Counted from the first letter of the stretch, positions 18,121 to 28,434 are shown. The stretch: DNA of 64,000 nt from Candidatus Nanopelagicaceae bacterium (GCA_018883345.1 VEQG01000003.1:1-64000), one strand, 5' to 3'. Program-made: numbers and translations. The notes: generated by a model from the letters alone, not told the origin.

Positions 18121-19070
18121 GAGGAGATTAATTTACCAAGCGCTTGGCGATCAATTTTCTCAAGCGCAGTTCTTGGAATTTCTTTTATTCTGAAGATATT
18201 TAGTGCTTTCACACCAAACTTAACCGAAAGAATTAATTGAATTTCTTCATCAGAAGTTTGACTGGTTGTAGCGATATTCAGCGCAGATCCCCATTCGCTA
18301 TTTTCGGAACCAAAAGCAGCAAACTGCTCTCCGAGAGCGTATTCAACTTTACTCAAAGAAACTTTTTTACCACCGCTGTTTATAACATCATCTGCTCTAC
18401 CGAGAATAATTAATTTACCGTTTTCAACTTTCCCTAAGTCACTGGTAGCAAAGAAACCATCCGTTAATGGAACTTTCGCCAACATTGGTCCTTTTATTTC
18501 AATAGTTTCACCAATTCTGATTTCAACTCCAGGCAATGGTTCTCCGTTGTAAACACAACCACCCGAAGTTTCAGTCATGCCGTAGGTGGTAATGCAATTA
18601 ATCCCTAAATTTTTAGCTTGTACCAAAAGATTTTCATCAGCATGAGCACCACCAACCAAAACCGCTTTACAGCCTTGGAGATGTTTTAGTAATTGCTCAT
18701 CGCCATTTAGCGCCCTGAATAATTGTGTAGGGACAATTGCTGTGAAATCTGCGCTTTCGGTTTCACTAACTGGTGCCGTTCCTAGTTCGATAGAGCGAAC
18801 TAGCACGTTAATCCCGGCAGTGTGTTCTGGCGATAGCAAAAGCGACCAGCGATCTCCGGGTTTTGCGCCTAGAAATAAATTTGAATTTCTTGCACTAAAA
18901 ATCATGGCGCTTGCTGGAATTAGAATTTCTTTAGGCGCACCCGTCGAACCACTTGTGGAGATAGAAACATCCCAGCCTTGGGCAAGCGCGGTAGCCAAAT
19001 TCTCTAAAGTTTGTGGAATCGACCACGAATGTTCGTATTTGAATACGCCTGACTTTGCACTGGTTTCCAT
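18117..19070 (-). CDS. menE: o-Succinylbenzoate-CoA ligase MenE (short form)
   Basis: It activates o-succinylbenzoate to its CoA thioester through an acyl-adenylate. Adenylation motifs are all present: phosphate loop [39 protein letters not shown], and a C-terminal lysine in the [10 protein letters not shown] segment, where the usual Gly before Lys is Glu. At 317 residues it is much shorter than the ~450-residue Bacillus-type enzyme, mainly at the N-terminus, as in other actinobacteria. The divergent menB start is 21 bases away; a TAGCCT lies nine bases upstream. Confidence 0.88.
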   Translation of the reverse strand: METSAKSGVFKYEHSWSIPQTLENLATALAQGWDVSISTSGSTGAPKEILIPASAMIFSARNSNLFLGAKPGDRWSLLLSPEHTAGINVLVRSIELGTAPVSETESADFTAIVPTQLFRALNGDEQLLKHLQGCKAVLVGGAHADENLLVQAKNLGINCITTYGMTETSGGCVYNGEPLPGVEIRIGETIEIKGPMLAKVPLTDGFFATSDLGKVENGKLIILGRADDVINSGGKKVSLSKVEYALGEQFAAFGSENSEWGSALNIATTSQTSDEEIQLILSVKFGVKALNIFRIKEIPRTALEKIDRQALGKLISS

Positions 19071-19078
19071 GACCCCCG

Positions 19079-19084
19079 TAGGCT
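19079..19084 (+). promoter_or_regulatory. -10 element of menB-menC-menD (leaderless)
   Basis: TAGGCT ends seven bases before the ATG at 19092. It overlaps the minus-strand TAGCCT (19080-19085) that may serve menE. Confidence 0.5.
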
Positions 19085-19091
19085 AAGGCGC

Positions 19092-19970
19092 ATGAGCAAG
19101 CCAATCAAGCGTGAGTTCCCAAGTCGTCAGATTCCTAATTGGGTTGATGAGGGAAGTAAGCGCAATTTCCAGGATATTCGTTATGAAACCGCGGAAGGCA
19201 TTGCCAAAATCACGATTAATCGACCAGAAGTTAGAAATGCATTTCGCCCACAAACAATCATCGAATTAAAGGAAGCTTTTGATATCGCTCGTGATGATGA
19301 ACAAATTGGCGTTGTAATTTTCACCGGCGCTGGAGATGAAGCATTCTGTTCAGGTGGCGATATTAATGTCCGCGGCGATGATGGATACATTGGCGATGAC
19401 TCTGTCGGTTCCAAAGGAATTGGCCGATTAAATGTTTTAGATTTGCAAATACAAATTCGCAGAATGCCAAAACCGGTAATTGCAATGGTTGCAGGATGGG
19501 CAATTGGCGGAGGACATGTGTTGCACGTTGTCTGCGATTTAACAATTGCAGCAGAGAATGCGAAATTTGGGCAGACCGGTCCGATGGTCGGATCATTTGA
19601 TGGCGGATACGGTGCCGGATTATTGGCAAGACATGTTGGACAGAAAAAAGCACGTGAAATCTGGTTCTTAACTCGTCAATACAATGCCAAAGAAGCGCTA
19701 GATATGGGCCTTGTTAATACTGTTGTACCAATTAAAGAACTAGAAGCTGAAACAGTTCAGTGGGCGAGAGAAATGCTACAGAACTCTCCATTAGCACTTC
19801 GATTATTAAAGGCGGGCTTAAACGCTGCCGACGATGGTTTAGCAGGGGTTCAGCAATTAGCAGGCGATGCCACTTTGCTCTTTTACATGACCGAAGAAGG
19901 GCAAGAAGGTCGCGATGCGTATAAAGAGAAGCGCAAGCCAGACTTCGGAAAATTTCCAAAGCGTCCGTAA
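19092..19970 (+). CDS. menB: 1,4-dihydroxy-2-naphthoyl-CoA synthase MenB
   Basis: A crotonase-fold enzyme that cyclises o-succinylbenzoyl-CoA. The 292-residue sequence contains the oxyanion-hole segment [11 protein letters not shown] and the MenB signature [14 protein letters not shown], with the C-terminal FGKFPKRP tail. Its stop shares one base with the menC start (TAATG). Confidence 0.95.
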   Translation: MSKPIKREFPSRQIPNWVDEGSKRNFQDIRYETAEGIAKITINRPEVRNAFRPQTIIELKEAFDIARDDEQIGVVIFTGAGDEAFCSGGDINVRGDDGYIGDDSVGSKGIGRLNVLDLQIQIRRMPKPVIAMVAGWAIGGGHVLHVVCDLTIAAENAKFGQTGPMVGSFDGGYGAGLLARHVGQKKAREIWFLTRQYNAKEALDMGLVNTVVPIKELEAETVQWAREMLQNSPLALRLLKAGLNAADDGLAGVQQLAGDATLLFYMTEEGQEGRDAYKEKRKPDFGKFPKRP

Positions 19971-20923
19971 TGCTTAACGAAATACTTGCAACTCTGCAGG
20001 TGCTATCTCTGCCTACGCGCACCAATTTTCGTTCCGTAACTAAACGCGAAGTCGCGCTCTTTAAAGGTCCAAGTGGCTGGGGCGAATTTTCACCTTTTCT
20101 TGAATATGGGAAAGATGAAGCCGCCTATTGGTTGGGTGCAGGGATAGAAGCTGCCTTTGGAGAATTGCCAAAATTACAGCGTGATGAAATTGAAATAAAC
20201 GCCACCTTACCTGCAGTAGATTCTCAAATAGATGTAGAAAGAATATTGAGCTGGTATCCAGGTGCGAAAGTTGTAAAGATAAAAGTTGGCGATGATTTAG
20301 AAGCGGATTTAAACCGAATTCAACATGCAATAAACTTTAATGACAATCTCAAAATTAGATTAGATGTAAATGGCGGTTGGTCAGTAAAGCAAGCCGAAGA
20401 TTCAATTGCACAAATTGTCCAAAGATTTGGACTCGAAAGATTTGAATATATCGAACAACCAGTAGCAACATTGCAAGAACTAAAAGAATTAAATTTACCC
20501 ATACCGGTTGCCGGAGATGAGGTAATTCGAAAAGCAAAAGATCCATTTTCAGTAGATCTGCAAGGTGCCGTTGATATTTTGATGTTAAAAGTTTCTCCGC
20601 TGGGAGGAATTGCACGTTCATTAGCAATCGCAAAGCATCACAATTTGCCGATAGTGGTTTCGAGTGCGTTGGAATCTGCGGTCGGTATTTCTCAAGGAAT
20701 TAAATTGGCGGCCGCTCTACCGCAATTGAATTATGCATGCGGACTAGCAACCGGAAAGTTGCTTTCAAATGATGTGGCTGAACTTCCGATAATTGCAGGT
20801 CGCATGAAGGTATCTGAAGTCCACCCAACAGGAATGTTGAATTTCCAAGCTGCCCCTGAGCGCATTACTTGGTGGAAAAATAGAATTCGCGATAGTTTTG
20901 AAGTATGGCAAGCACGGAATTAG
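19970..20923 (+). CDS. menC: o-Succinylbenzoate synthase MenC
   Basis: An enolase-superfamily dehydratase. The active-site set is visible: KIKVGDD (catalytic Lys), RLDVNGGW (metal Asp), YIEQPV (metal Glu), PVAGDEV (metal Asp) and LKVSPLGG (second catalytic Lys). The length of 317 residues is normal. It is coupled to menB by a one-base overlap and overlaps menD by 19 bases. Confidence 0.93.
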   Translation: MLNEILATLQVLSLPTRTNFRSVTKREVALFKGPSGWGEFSPFLEYGKDEAAYWLGAGIEAAFGELPKLQRDEIEINATLPAVDSQIDVERILSWYPGAKVVKIKVGDDLEADLNRIQHAINFNDNLKIRLDVNGGWSVKQAEDSIAQIVQRFGLERFEYIEQPVATLQELKELNLPIPVAGDEVIRKAKDPFSVDLQGAVDILMLKVSPLGGIARSLAIAKHHNLPIVVSSALESAVGISQGIKLAAALPQLNYACGLATGKLLSNDVAELPIIAGRMKVSEVHPTGMLNFQAAPERITWWKNRIRDSFEVWQARN

Positions 20924-22374
20924 CGCAAAGAGTTATCCGTGACTTCATAGAGCATGGAATTACTGAATTTGTTTTAAGTCCAGGATCTCGAAATGCCCCA
21001 TTGGCGATCGCGCTTTATGAGGCTGAGCGCCAAGGTTTAGTCAATTTACATGTGCGAATCGATGAGCGAACTGCTGCTTTCTTTGCTTTGGGCATCATTA
21101 AGGCAACCAGAACACCTGTGGCAGTTGTCTGTACCAGCGGTACCGCGGTAGCTAATTACTACCCAGCTTTCCTAGAAGCGCATCATTCAGATCTTCCATT
21201 AATTGTTCTAAGTGCTGATCGCCCTGCACGATTACGTCAAACTGGAGCCAACCAAACTACCAATCAAATAAATCTATTTAATTGTGGAAGATTCTTTAAT
21301 GGAGATAATTACAAATTACATAAATTTGGTCCAACTCACATTAATTTAGAATTTGATGAGCCATTACTCTCTGACGCGAAAGAAGAGTGGCTAGATAATC
21401 TCTCTACCAAAGAGTTGCATGATGAAGATGCAAAAGTAGAAAACTTTGAAGTCCCCACAGGTAAAGGTTTAGTGGTAGTTGGACATGATGGAATAGATGT
21501 TTCTGAATTTGCAGATTCTTTAGGAGTTCCAGTAATTTCAGAGAATCCACTTTCATATGCAAAGGCAATACCTCATGCCTCTTTGTTCAGCGCACAACTA
21601 GATATTGATTGGGTAGTGGTAGCGGGCAGAACCACGTTATCAAGAAGTACAAACTCGTTAATTTCAAAAGCAAAGGCAGTTTTTGTAATCGATCCACGTG
21701 CCTCAAAGGTTGACCCAAAACGTTCGGCGACGAAGATTTTCAGCACCATTCCACAAATTATCGGAAGTGCAGAGAAATGGAATCTCAGTAGCGATTTAAT
21801 AAAAATTGATGGCTGGAGCGAACCGGCTGCAGCTCAATGTATTGCCGAGAATCTTCCGAATGGTTCGACTTTATATGTGGCCTCCTCACGTCCTATTAGA
21901 GATTTGGAAGCTTTTGCAGCGCCAAGAGCTGGGGTAGAGGTGTTTGCTAATCGTGGATTGGCGGGCATTGATGGCAATCTATCTACCGCTTTGGGCATTG
22001 CCAGTAAGCGTGAAAGTGCCTTTGCAGTAGTTGGAGATTTAGCATTTTTGCATGATTTAACGGCTTTAGTTAATCAAGAAAAAATCAAATTAAAGCTATT
22101 GGTTATCAACAACGATGGCGGAGGTATTTTTTCAACGCTTCCTCAAGCAGGAGTTGCAGGATTTGAAAAGATTTTTGGAACTCCACATGGTCGCGATTTG
22201 TTTGAAATTGCTAAAGCATTTGGGTTGCCTGTAACTGAAATAAATGATTTGAAGAGTTTAAAATCTTTTATATCACCACCAACTAAATTTGAGATTGCAA
22301 TTTTGCAGATGCCTGATCGTGAAAGCAATGCGGCGCTGATTAAAGATCTAGCGAAGCGCGTTAATTATCGGTAA
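20905..22374 (+). CDS. menD: SEPHCHC synthase MenD
   Basis: The thiamine-diphosphate-dependent enzyme that joins 2-oxoglutarate to isochorismate. The N-terminus has the family motif FVLSPGSRNAPLAIAL. The cofactor-binding C-terminal part has NRGLAGIDGN and VINNDGGGIFS. At 489 residues it is shorter than the 550-580 usual in other bacteria, with a compressed middle domain. The tail overlaps convergent menF by 27 bases. Confidence 0.92.
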   Translation: MASTELAQRVIRDFIEHGITEFVLSPGSRNAPLAIALYEAERQGLVNLHVRIDERTAAFFALGIIKATRTPVAVVCTSGTAVANYYPAFLEAHHSDLPLIVLSADRPARLRQTGANQTTNQINLFNCGRFFNGDNYKLHKFGPTHINLEFDEPLLSDAKEEWLDNLSTKELHDEDAKVENFEVPTGKGLVVVGHDGIDVSEFADSLGVPVISENPLSYAKAIPHASLFSAQLDIDWVVVAGRTTLSRSTNSLISKAKAVFVIDPRASKVDPKRSATKIFSTIPQIIGSAEKWNLSSDLIKIDGWSEPAAAQCIAENLPNGSTLYVASSRPIRDLEAFAAPRAGVEVFANRGLAGIDGNLSTALGIASKRESAFAVVGDLAFLHDLTALVNQEKIKLKLLVINNDGGGIFSTLPQAGVAGFEKIFGTPHGRDLFEIAKAFGLPVTEINDLKSLKSFISPPTKFEIAILQMPDRESNAALIKDLAKRVNYR

Positions 22375-23568
22375 AAATTTGGCTTGACTCTCCGCAACTT
22401 CTCTATTTGCATCCGAGCCAGCGACAATTCCACATCCAGCAAAAGCGTGAACTTCTTTTCCGTTGATATAACCGCAACGAAGTGCAATACCAAGTTCGCC
22501 ATCTCCTTTGGCGTCAATCCAACCAATTGGTCCGGCATATCGTCTGCGGTTGATGCCTTCAATTCGCTTAATTAAGTCCGCAGCTTTAGAAGTAGGTGTG
22601 CCACAAACTGCGGCAGATGGATGTAATTTTGAGATTAGGGCGAAGATGTCTACTACTTTATGGGTATTTTTAATCGCACCTGTGACATCGGTGGCTAAGT
22701 GCATAACATTGGATAGATGCAAGACAAACGGGGCATCAGGAACATTTGTAGAAGAACAAAATGGCGCTAGCGCTTCTGCTACAGATCGAACCGCATATTC
22801 ATGTTCTTCCAAATCTTTTGATGAGCGAGCCAGTGATGCAGCAAGCGCTAAATCTTTATCGTCATCGCCAGTTTTGCTGATGGTTCCTGCTAGTACACGC
22901 GAAACCACCATTGAATTATTTAGACGAATTAGTAGCTCAGGAGTGGCGCCAATTAAGCCATTATTCGAATAGACCCAAGTGCCTGGATATTCACGAGCTA
23001 GATTGCGAAGCACGGAACGTACATCAATTTCACTTTCGGAATCAGCAGTGATTTCTCTAGCCAAAACCACTTTATCTAAAGAATCTTCTTGAATTTCAGA
23101 AACTGCAGTTAGAACTTTGGCTTTCCAGGTATCAATATCGCTCTCACGCCATTTAATCTTGGGAATTGAATTAGCAACGGCTCTCTCAATTAATTTTGGC
23201 TGATTACTTTTTCCAAACCACGTAATCCAAGTTGATTGATTACGTGTACCAACAATTACCTCTGGAATCACTAGTTCGCTCTCTTCATTTTCATCAAAAG
23301 CGAAAGAGGCAAATAAAACCGGACCAGTTCCGGGACCATGTACTTCATTGTTAATTTCAAATGTATCTAAATGTTTATGCCACCAATTTCTGGCATCTTC
23401 AAAACGATTTGGCCCTTTAACAGTGGTAGATGCATAAATACCCCAGCCAACTAAACCTTCACCATTTCTAACCCAGGTATAAGGATTTTGATCAGGCAGT
23501 AATTCCAATAATGGAAGATGCGCACCTAATCTGGAGGTATTTACAAGAGTGCTAATTTGAGCGACCAA
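22348..23568 (-). CDS. menF: Isochorismate synthase MenF
   Basis: A chorismate-binding enzyme converting chorismate to isochorismate, the first committed step to menaquinone. The C-terminal catalytic half shows HPSAAVCGTP, a GWIDAKGDGE loop and FAGCGIVAGSD, all family hallmarks. The track begins at 23610, but I prefer the TTG at 23568. It has a GGAAGG ribosome-binding site just upstream and shortens the overlap with bioY from 59 to 17 bases, giving 406 residues. It should be co-transcribed with bioY. Confidence 0.88.
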   Translation of the reverse strand: MVAQISTLVNTSRLGAHLPLLELLPDQNPYTWVRNGEGLVGWGIYASTTVKGPNRFEDARNWWHKHLDTFEINNEVHGPGTGPVLFASFAFDENEESELVIPEVIVGTRNQSTWITWFGKSNQPKLIERAVANSIPKIKWRESDIDTWKAKVLTAVSEIQEDSLDKVVLAREITADSESEIDVRSVLRNLAREYPGTWVYSNNGLIGATPELLIRLNNSMVVSRVLAGTISKTGDDDKDLALAASLARSSKDLEEHEYAVRSVAEALAPFCSSTNVPDAPFVLHLSNVMHLATDVTGAIKNTHKVVDIFALISKLHPSAAVCGTPTSKAADLIKRIEGINRRRYAGPIGWIDAKGDGELGIALRCGYINGKEVHAFAGCGIVAGSDANREVAESQAKFLPIINALR

Positions 23569-24136
23569 CAACCTTCCATAGTGCTGGAAGTGAAGTTCCA
23601 GCAATAACAATCTTTAGAATCTCACCGAAAATAAATGGTGTAAGTCCAGCGCTAAATGTCCAAGCCCAATCTTTGCCAGTGTATTCATGTAACCAAATTA
23701 GACCGAATGTAAAGATGATGACATTTCCAATAAACATCGTAGTTATTGCTGATAAAAAGCGTTGATCCCACTTACGTCCAGCTAGTGCACCAAGTACCCA
23801 AGAAGCAATCAACATACCTACTAAATAACCACCAGTTGGTCCTATTAATCTTTCGATTCCGTGGCCTTGATTTGCAAATACTGGAGCGCCTGCAAGCCCG
23901 ATTAATAAATAGAGCGCAAATGTTGCTGCACCTAAATTTGCACCATAAGCAGTAGCTAATAAGAGCACGCCAAGTGTCTGGCCAGTAACTGGCACCGGTG
24001 AGCCTGGCACTGGAATTACTACCTGCGCGAGCGCTGCTAGAAAGAGTGCGCCACCGAAGACGAGTAGCCCTTTAGAAATTGCAGTAGTTCTAGGCAATAC
24101 CGTTGCTGAAAGGTTTGAAGGTGTAACTGTGGACAT
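23552..24136 (-). CDS. bioY: Biotin transporter substrate-binding subunit BioY
   Basis: An S-component of an ECF-type biotin uptake system. The 194-residue protein has about six hydrophobic segments and the BioY signatures VTGQTLGVLL and RLIGPTGGYLVGM. No BioM/BioN energising genes are adjacent, so it must use a remote ECF module or act alone. It heads a two-gene operon with menF, an unexplained pairing. TACACT-N6-ATG indicates a leaderless mRNA. Confidence 0.92.
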   Translation of the reverse strand: MSTVTPSNLSATVLPRTTAISKGLLVFGGALFLAALAQVVIPVPGSPVPVTGQTLGVLLLATAYGANLGAATFALYLLIGLAGAPVFANQGHGIERLIGPTGGYLVGMLIASWVLGALAGRKWDQRFLSAITTMFIGNVIIFTFGLIWLHEYTGKDWAWTFSAGLTPFIFGEILKIVIAGTSLPALWKVVGRSN

Positions 24137-24142
24137 TTAGAA

Positions 24143-24148
24143 AGTGTA
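24143..24148 (-). promoter_or_regulatory. -10 element of bioY-menF (leaderless)
   Basis: TACACT on the minus strand ends six bases before the ATG at 24136. Confidence 0.6.
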
Positions 24149-24178
24149 TAGCGTGAAGTGAAACCATAAAAAATAGGG

Positions 24179-24184
24179 CAGAAT
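24179..24184 (+). promoter_or_regulatory. -10-like element of menG
   Basis: CAGAAT ends seven bases before the ATG at 24192. The preceding A6-TAGGG segment is nearly identical to that upstream of the citrate synthase gene. Confidence 0.45.
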
Positions 24185-24191
24185 GGGCTCC

Positions 24192-24887
24192 ATGTCACGC
24201 GCAAATATGGATAAGAATCCAGATGAAGTCGCTGCAATGTTTGATGGCGTCGCAAAGCGCTATGACTTGGTAAATGATCTTTTGAGTTTGGGCCAGACTA
24301 AATCTTGGCGCAGAAAAACCACCGCAATCATCGGGCCAAAAGCTGGAATGGAAATTTTAGATTTAGCAGCTGGCACAGGTTCTTCTTCAGTTCCATTGGC
24401 ACAAGCCGGTGCAAAGGTAATTCCAGCTGATTTTTCCGAAGGCATGTTGGAAGCCGGTCGCAAACGCCATCCACATTTACCTTTCACAAAAGCTGATGCG
24501 CTAAACCTGCCATTTGAAGCAAAGCGTTTCGATGTTGTGACCATCTCCTTTGGTCTTCGAAATACCGTTGATTTTGATAAGGCGCTCGCAGAGATGTTGA
24601 AGGTGACCAAGCCAGGGGGAAGATTGGTGGTCTGCGAATTTAGCCAGCCAACCTGGAAGCCATTTCGAATCCTCTACCTGAACTACCTAATGAAGGCCCT
24701 ACCAAAAATCGCAAAATGGACCAGCTCCAACCCGGATGCCTACATCTATTTAGCCGAATCCATCAGGGCTTGGCCAGATCAGGCGGCCTTAGCGGCTCGA
24801 ATTGAGGCGGCAGGCTGGGTTGGCGCCCGTTGGAAGAACCTGACCTTCGGAATTGTTTCAGTTCACAGCGCTAGCGCTCCCGTTTAG
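24192..24887 (+). CDS. menG: Demethylmenaquinone methyltransferase MenG (UbiE family)
   Basis: The S-adenosylmethionine-dependent last step of menaquinone synthesis. The SAM-binding motif is LDLAAGTGSSS, followed by FSEGML and the UbiE/MenG signature SFGLRNTVDFDKAL. I place the start at 24192 (MSRANMDKNPDEV) rather than at 24183 because of the -10 position and the homologous N-terminus, giving 231 residues. It lies directly upstream of the complex I operon, which reduces its product. Confidence 0.93.
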   Translation: MSRANMDKNPDEVAAMFDGVAKRYDLVNDLLSLGQTKSWRRKTTAIIGPKAGMEILDLAAGTGSSSVPLAQAGAKVIPADFSEGMLEAGRKRHPHLPFTKADALNLPFEAKRFDVVTISFGLRNTVDFDKALAEMLKVTKPGGRLVVCEFSQPTWKPFRILYLNYLMKALPKIAKWTSSNPDAYIYLAESIRAWPDQAALAARIEAAGWVGARWKNLTFGIVSVHSASAPV

Positions 24888-24911
24888 TTTCTCGTATTCG
24901 TGGCCCACGCT

Positions 24912-24917
24912 TAGGAT
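24912..24917 (+). promoter_or_regulatory. -10 element of the nuo operon (leaderless)
   Basis: TAGGAT ends six bases before the GTG at 24924. The roughly 15-kb operon that follows has no other visible promoter. Confidence 0.6.
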
Positions 24918-24923
24918 TACAGC

Positions 24924-25283
24924 GTGAATCCATACGTGCCAATTCTGGTTATCGGTGCCATCGGACTCGGCTTCGCAGTATTTTCAGTAGCCGTAGCTGC
25001 CATCACTGGACCAAAGAGATACAACCGAGCAAAGCTAGATGCATACGAATGCGGTATCGAACCTTCACCGCAAGCCGCAGAAGGTGGGCGCTTCCCAGTT
25101 AAGTACTTCTTAACTGCGATGCTATTCATTATTTTCGATATTGAAATTGTCTTCTTGTATCCATGGGCAGTTACATTCGATCAGCTTGGTTTATTTGGAC
25201 TCGTAGAAATGATTCTCTTCATCGGAACCGTGTTTGTTGCATATACGTATGTGTGGCGCCGCGGTGGATTGGAATGGGACTAA
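24924..25283 (+). CDS. nuoA: NADH-quinone oxidoreductase subunit A
   Basis: A small membrane-arm subunit of complex I, 119 residues with three hydrophobic segments and the conserved loop YECGIEPSP. The GTG start lies six bases after TAGGAT, so the operon appears to be transcribed from its own start codon. First of 14 nuo genes in canonical A-N order. Confidence 0.94.
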   Translation: MNPYVPILVIGAIGLGFAVFSVAVAAITGPKRYNRAKLDAYECGIEPSPQAAEGGRFPVKYFLTAMLFIIFDIEIVFLYPWAVTFDQLGLFGLVEMILFIGTVFVAYTYVWRRGGLEWD

Positions 25284-25286
25284 CAA

Positions 25287-25844
25287 GTGGGCTTAGAAGA
25301 AAAATTACCTTCAGGCTTTTTACTAACCACCGTTGAAGGACTTGCAAATTACATGCGCAAGTCATCGGTTTGGCCTGCGACCTTTGGTCTTGCATGTTGT
25401 GCAATCGAAATGATGGCGGTTGGTTCGGCTGCAAAATATGACATTTCACGTTTCGGTATGGAACGTTTCTCTGCAACACCTCGTCAAGCAGATTTGATGA
25501 TTGTTGCGGGTCGTCTTTCTAACAAGATGGCGCCAGTACTTCGCCAGATTTACGATCAAATGCCAAATCCAAAATGGGTTATTGCAATGGGCGCATGTGC
25601 ATCTTCTGGTGGAATGTTCAATAACTATGCAATCGTGCAAGGCGTCGACCACGTAGTGCCTGTAGATATTTATTTGCCAGGCTGTCCACCTCGCCCTGAA
25701 ATGTTGCTCGATGCAATTTTGAAATTGCACGAAAAGATTGGCGAATCAAAACTTGGCGTAAATCGCGCTGAAGTAATCAGAGAAGTTGAGGCTGCAGCGA
25801 TGGCTGCAATTCCTACTCAGGCACAGAAAGGACTTCTGGCGTGA
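25287..25844 (+). CDS. nuoB: NADH-quinone oxidoreductase subunit B
   Basis: The peripheral-arm subunit that binds cluster N2, the [4Fe-4S] centre that reduces the quinone. The tandem cysteines are in [10 protein letters not shown], with further ligands in MGACASSGG and LPGCPPRPE. It begins with GTG three bases after nuoA and overlaps nuoC by four bases; 185 residues. Confidence 0.95.
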   Translation: MGLEEKLPSGFLLTTVEGLANYMRKSSVWPATFGLACCAIEMMAVGSAAKYDISRFGMERFSATPRQADLMIVAGRLSNKMAPVLRQIYDQMPNPKWVIAMGACASSGGMFNNYAIVQGVDHVVPVDIYLPGCPPRPEMLLDAILKLHEKIGESKLGVNRAEVIREVEAAAMAAIPTQAQKGLLA

Positions 25845-26473
25845 GCGAAGATAAAGGAATGTTTGGTGTTCAAGGCACCGGAGATACTTCTGGTTATGGC
25901 GGTTTAGAGCGAATTCAAGTTACGCCAGGCTCTTCAGAACGACCATATGGCAGCTACTTTGATGAAGTTGCAGATGATTTAGAGCGTGCATATCCTGAAT
26001 TTTCAGATGCCATTGAAAAGGTTGTGGTTGATCGCGGCGAACTAACTCTTCATGTAAAGCGCGAAAAGTTAGTCGATGTTGCTCGAGTACTTCGCGATAA
26101 ATTGTTATTTGAAATGTGCATGGGTGTTAATGGAGTGCACTATCCAAATGAAACCGGTCGCGAACTTCATGCGATTTATCCATTGCTATCGATTACAAAC
26201 AATCGCCGAGTTCGAATAGAAGTAGCTTGCCCAGATTCTGATCCACACATTCCTTCACTTGTAGAAATATGGGCGGGAAACAATTGGCACGAACGCGAAA
26301 CTTTTGACATGTTCGGAATTATTTTTGACGGACATCCTGCGCTGACTCGAATTTTGATGCCAGATGATTGGCAAGGTCATCCTCAAAGAAAAGATTATGC
26401 ACTTAATGGAATTAATGTTGAGTACAAAGGTGCATCTACACCAGCTCCGGATAATCGAAGGGCGTACAAATAA
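25841..26473 (+). CDS. nuoC: NADH-quinone oxidoreductase subunit C
   Basis: The 30-kDa-type peripheral subunit, 210 residues. The conserved core includes [10 protein letters not shown] and [13 protein letters not shown], followed by GHPQRKDY. An acidic, glycine-rich N-terminal extension precedes the domain. It is separate from NuoD, unlike the fused NuoCD of enterobacteria. Confidence 0.94.
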   Translation: MSEDKGMFGVQGTGDTSGYGGLERIQVTPGSSERPYGSYFDEVADDLERAYPEFSDAIEKVVVDRGELTLHVKREKLVDVARVLRDKLLFEMCMGVNGVHYPNETGRELHAIYPLLSITNNRRVRIEVACPDSDPHIPSLVEIWAGNNWHERETFDMFGIIFDGHPALTRILMPDDWQGHPQRKDYALNGINVEYKGASTPAPDNRRAYK

Positions 26474-27811
26474 ATGACAACATTTGATCCATACGCTTCG
26501 TCGCGCGAAACTACTGAAGGAACTGTTTATTCAGTTACCGGCGGTGACTGGAATGAATTAACGGCCGAAATTGGTTCTCAAAAAGAAGAGAAGATTGTTG
26601 TAAACATGGGACCGCAGCACCCATCAACGCATGGTGTGCTTCGATTAGTTCTCGAACTTGAAGGCGAGACTGTTTCTGAAATTCGTTGTGGAATTGGATA
26701 TCTACATACTGGCATCGAAAAGAACACCGAGTATCGCACTTGGACTCAAGGAACCACTTTCGTTACTCGTATGGATTATTTATCTCCATTATTCAACGAA
26801 ACTGCATATTGCTTGGGTGTTGAGAAACTCTTAAATATCACTGATCAAATTCCAGAGCGCGCCTCTGTAATTCGAGTAATGATGATGGAACTAAATCGCA
26901 TCTCATCACATATGGTTGCTTTAGGCACTGGCGCTCTTGAATTAGGTGCAATGGCCCCTATGTTTAACGCTTTCCGTGAGCGCGAAAAGGTATTAAGCAC
27001 CTTCGAACGGATTACCGGTCTGCGTATGAATATGGCGTATATCCGTCCAGGTGGAGTACAACAAGATTTGCCAGCAGGCACAGTTCAGTATGTTCGTGAC
27101 TTGGTAAAAGATTTACGTATTCATCTAAAAGATAACTCTGATCTTTTGGTTGGAAATACCATTTGGATGAAGCGCACCGAAGGAATTGGATATTTAGATT
27201 TAGCAGGCTGCACCACACTTGGTGTTACCGGACCAATTCTTCGCTCTGCCGGACTTCCTTGGGATTTGCGTAAAGCACAACCATATTGCGGCTACGAAAA
27301 TTACGATTTCGATGTGGTTACTGCAGATACTGCTGATGTCTACGGTCGTTTCTTGGTTCGTGTTAATGAATTAGAGCAATCACTTCGAATCATCGAACAA
27401 GCTTGCGATAAGTTAGACAAACTAGATGGAGCACCAGTTATGGTGGCAGATAAGAAAATTGCTTGGCCAGCACAACTAGCAGTTGGTGCGGATGGAATGG
27501 GTAATTCTCTAAACCATATTCGCGAAATCATGGGTTCATCTATGGAATCTTTGATTCATCACTTTAAGTTAGTTACCGAAGGTTTCCGCGTTCCAGCAGG
27601 TCAGGCTTATGCAGCGGTGGAATCACCTCGCGGCGAACTTGGCGCATATGTAGTTTCTGATGGCGGAACCCGTCCTTACCGTGTTCATTTCCGTGAACCA
27701 TCATTTAACAATCTGCAATCAACATCAGCGATGTGTGAAGGCTCTATGGTCGCCGACATCATTGGCGCTGTTGCATCAATCGATCCAGTTATGGGAGGTG
27801 TTGATCGCTAA
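26474..27811 (+). CDS. nuoD: NADH-quinone oxidoreductase subunit D
   Basis: The 49-kDa-type subunit forming the quinone pocket with Nuo[14 protein letters not shown] contains the quinone-head histidine loop, and the C-terminus has the hydrogenase-like [11 protein letters not shown] ending. It is 445 residues long and starts immediately after nuoC without a gap; the stop shares one base with the nuoE start. Confidence 0.95.
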   Translation: MTTFDPYASSRETTEGTVYSVTGGDWNELTAEIGSQKEEKIVVNMGPQHPSTHGVLRLVLELEGETVSEIRCGIGYLHTGIEKNTEYRTWTQGTTFVTRMDYLSPLFNETAYCLGVEKLLNITDQIPERASVIRVMMMELNRISSHMVALGTGALELGAMAPMFNAFREREKVLSTFERITGLRMNMAYIRPGGVQQDLPAGTVQYVRDLVKDLRIHLKDNSDLLVGNTIWMKRTEGIGYLDLAGCTTLGVTGPILRSAGLPWDLRKAQPYCGYENYDFDVVTADTADVYGRFLVRVNELEQSLRIIEQACDKLDKLDGAPVMVADKKIAWPAQLAVGADGMGNSLNHIREIMGSSMESLIHHFKLVTEGFRVPAGQAYAAVESPRGELGAYVVSDGGTRPYRVHFREPSFNNLQSTSAMCEGSMVADIIGAVASIDPVMGGVDR

Positions 27812-28434
27812 TGTTCAATGACCAAGATCTTGCAGTAATGGATTCAATAATTTCTCGTTACCCACGTAAGCGCTCTGCCATCATGCCGCTTCTGCATTAT
27901 GTGCAATCAAAAGCCGGTTATGTAACCAATGAAGGCATCGAATTAATTGCACAGAAATTAGAGATTGAAAGTGCAGAAGTAACTGCAGTTTCAACCTTCT
28001 ATACGCAGTATTTAACGCATCCTGCCGGCGAATATCACGTTGGTGTATGCATCAACACTCTTTGTGCGGTTATGGGTGGAGATGCAATTTGGGAGAGCGT
28101 TACCGAACATCTCGGTATTGGTAATCATGAAGTTACTGCGGATGGAAAAGTTTCACTCGAAAGAATTGAGTGCAACGCAGCTTGTGATTATGCGCCAGTT
28201 GTTATGGCTAACTGGGAGTTCTACGACAACATGACTCCGCAGAAAACTAAAGATTTAGTTGATGGCGCACGAAATGGAAATCCACCAGCGCCAACACGTG
28301 GTCCAAAGAAGCTGCCTACCTTCAAAGAGAACTCAAGAGTTCTTGCAGGTCTTGATGATGGATTAGCAAACGAAGGCGTATCTGCGGGAGAAGCAACTTT
28401 GCTCGGTCTGAAATTAAGCAAGGAGGGCAAATAA
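27811..28434 (+). CDS. nuoE: NADH-quinone oxidoreductase subunit E
   Basis: The 24-kDa-type subunit with a thioredoxin-like fold binding [2Fe-2S] cluster N1a. The four ligands are in CINTLC and ECNAAC. At 207 residues it has a C-terminal extension of about 45 residues rich in Pro/Lys/Gly compared with minimal NuoE proteins. Confidence 0.94.
   Translation: MFNDQDLAVMDSIISRYPRKRSAIMPLLHYVQSKAGYVTNEGIELIAQKLEIESAEVTAVSTFYTQYLTHPAGEYHVGVCINTLCAVMGGDAIWESVTEHLGIGNHEVTADGKVSLERIECNAACDYAPVVMANWEFYDNMTPQKTKDLVDGARNGNPPAPTRGPKKLPTFKENSRVLAGLDDGLANEGVSAGEATLLGLKLSKEGK

Noticed and set aside
22508-22972. 154-residue plus-strand ORF opposite menF
   Set aside because: Fully antisense to the conserved catalytic half of menF; no independent support.
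24888-24923. Leader regulatory RNA or riboswitch before nuoA
   Set aside because: Only 36 bases separate menG and nuoA, and the -10 sits at the leaderless position, leaving no room for a leader.
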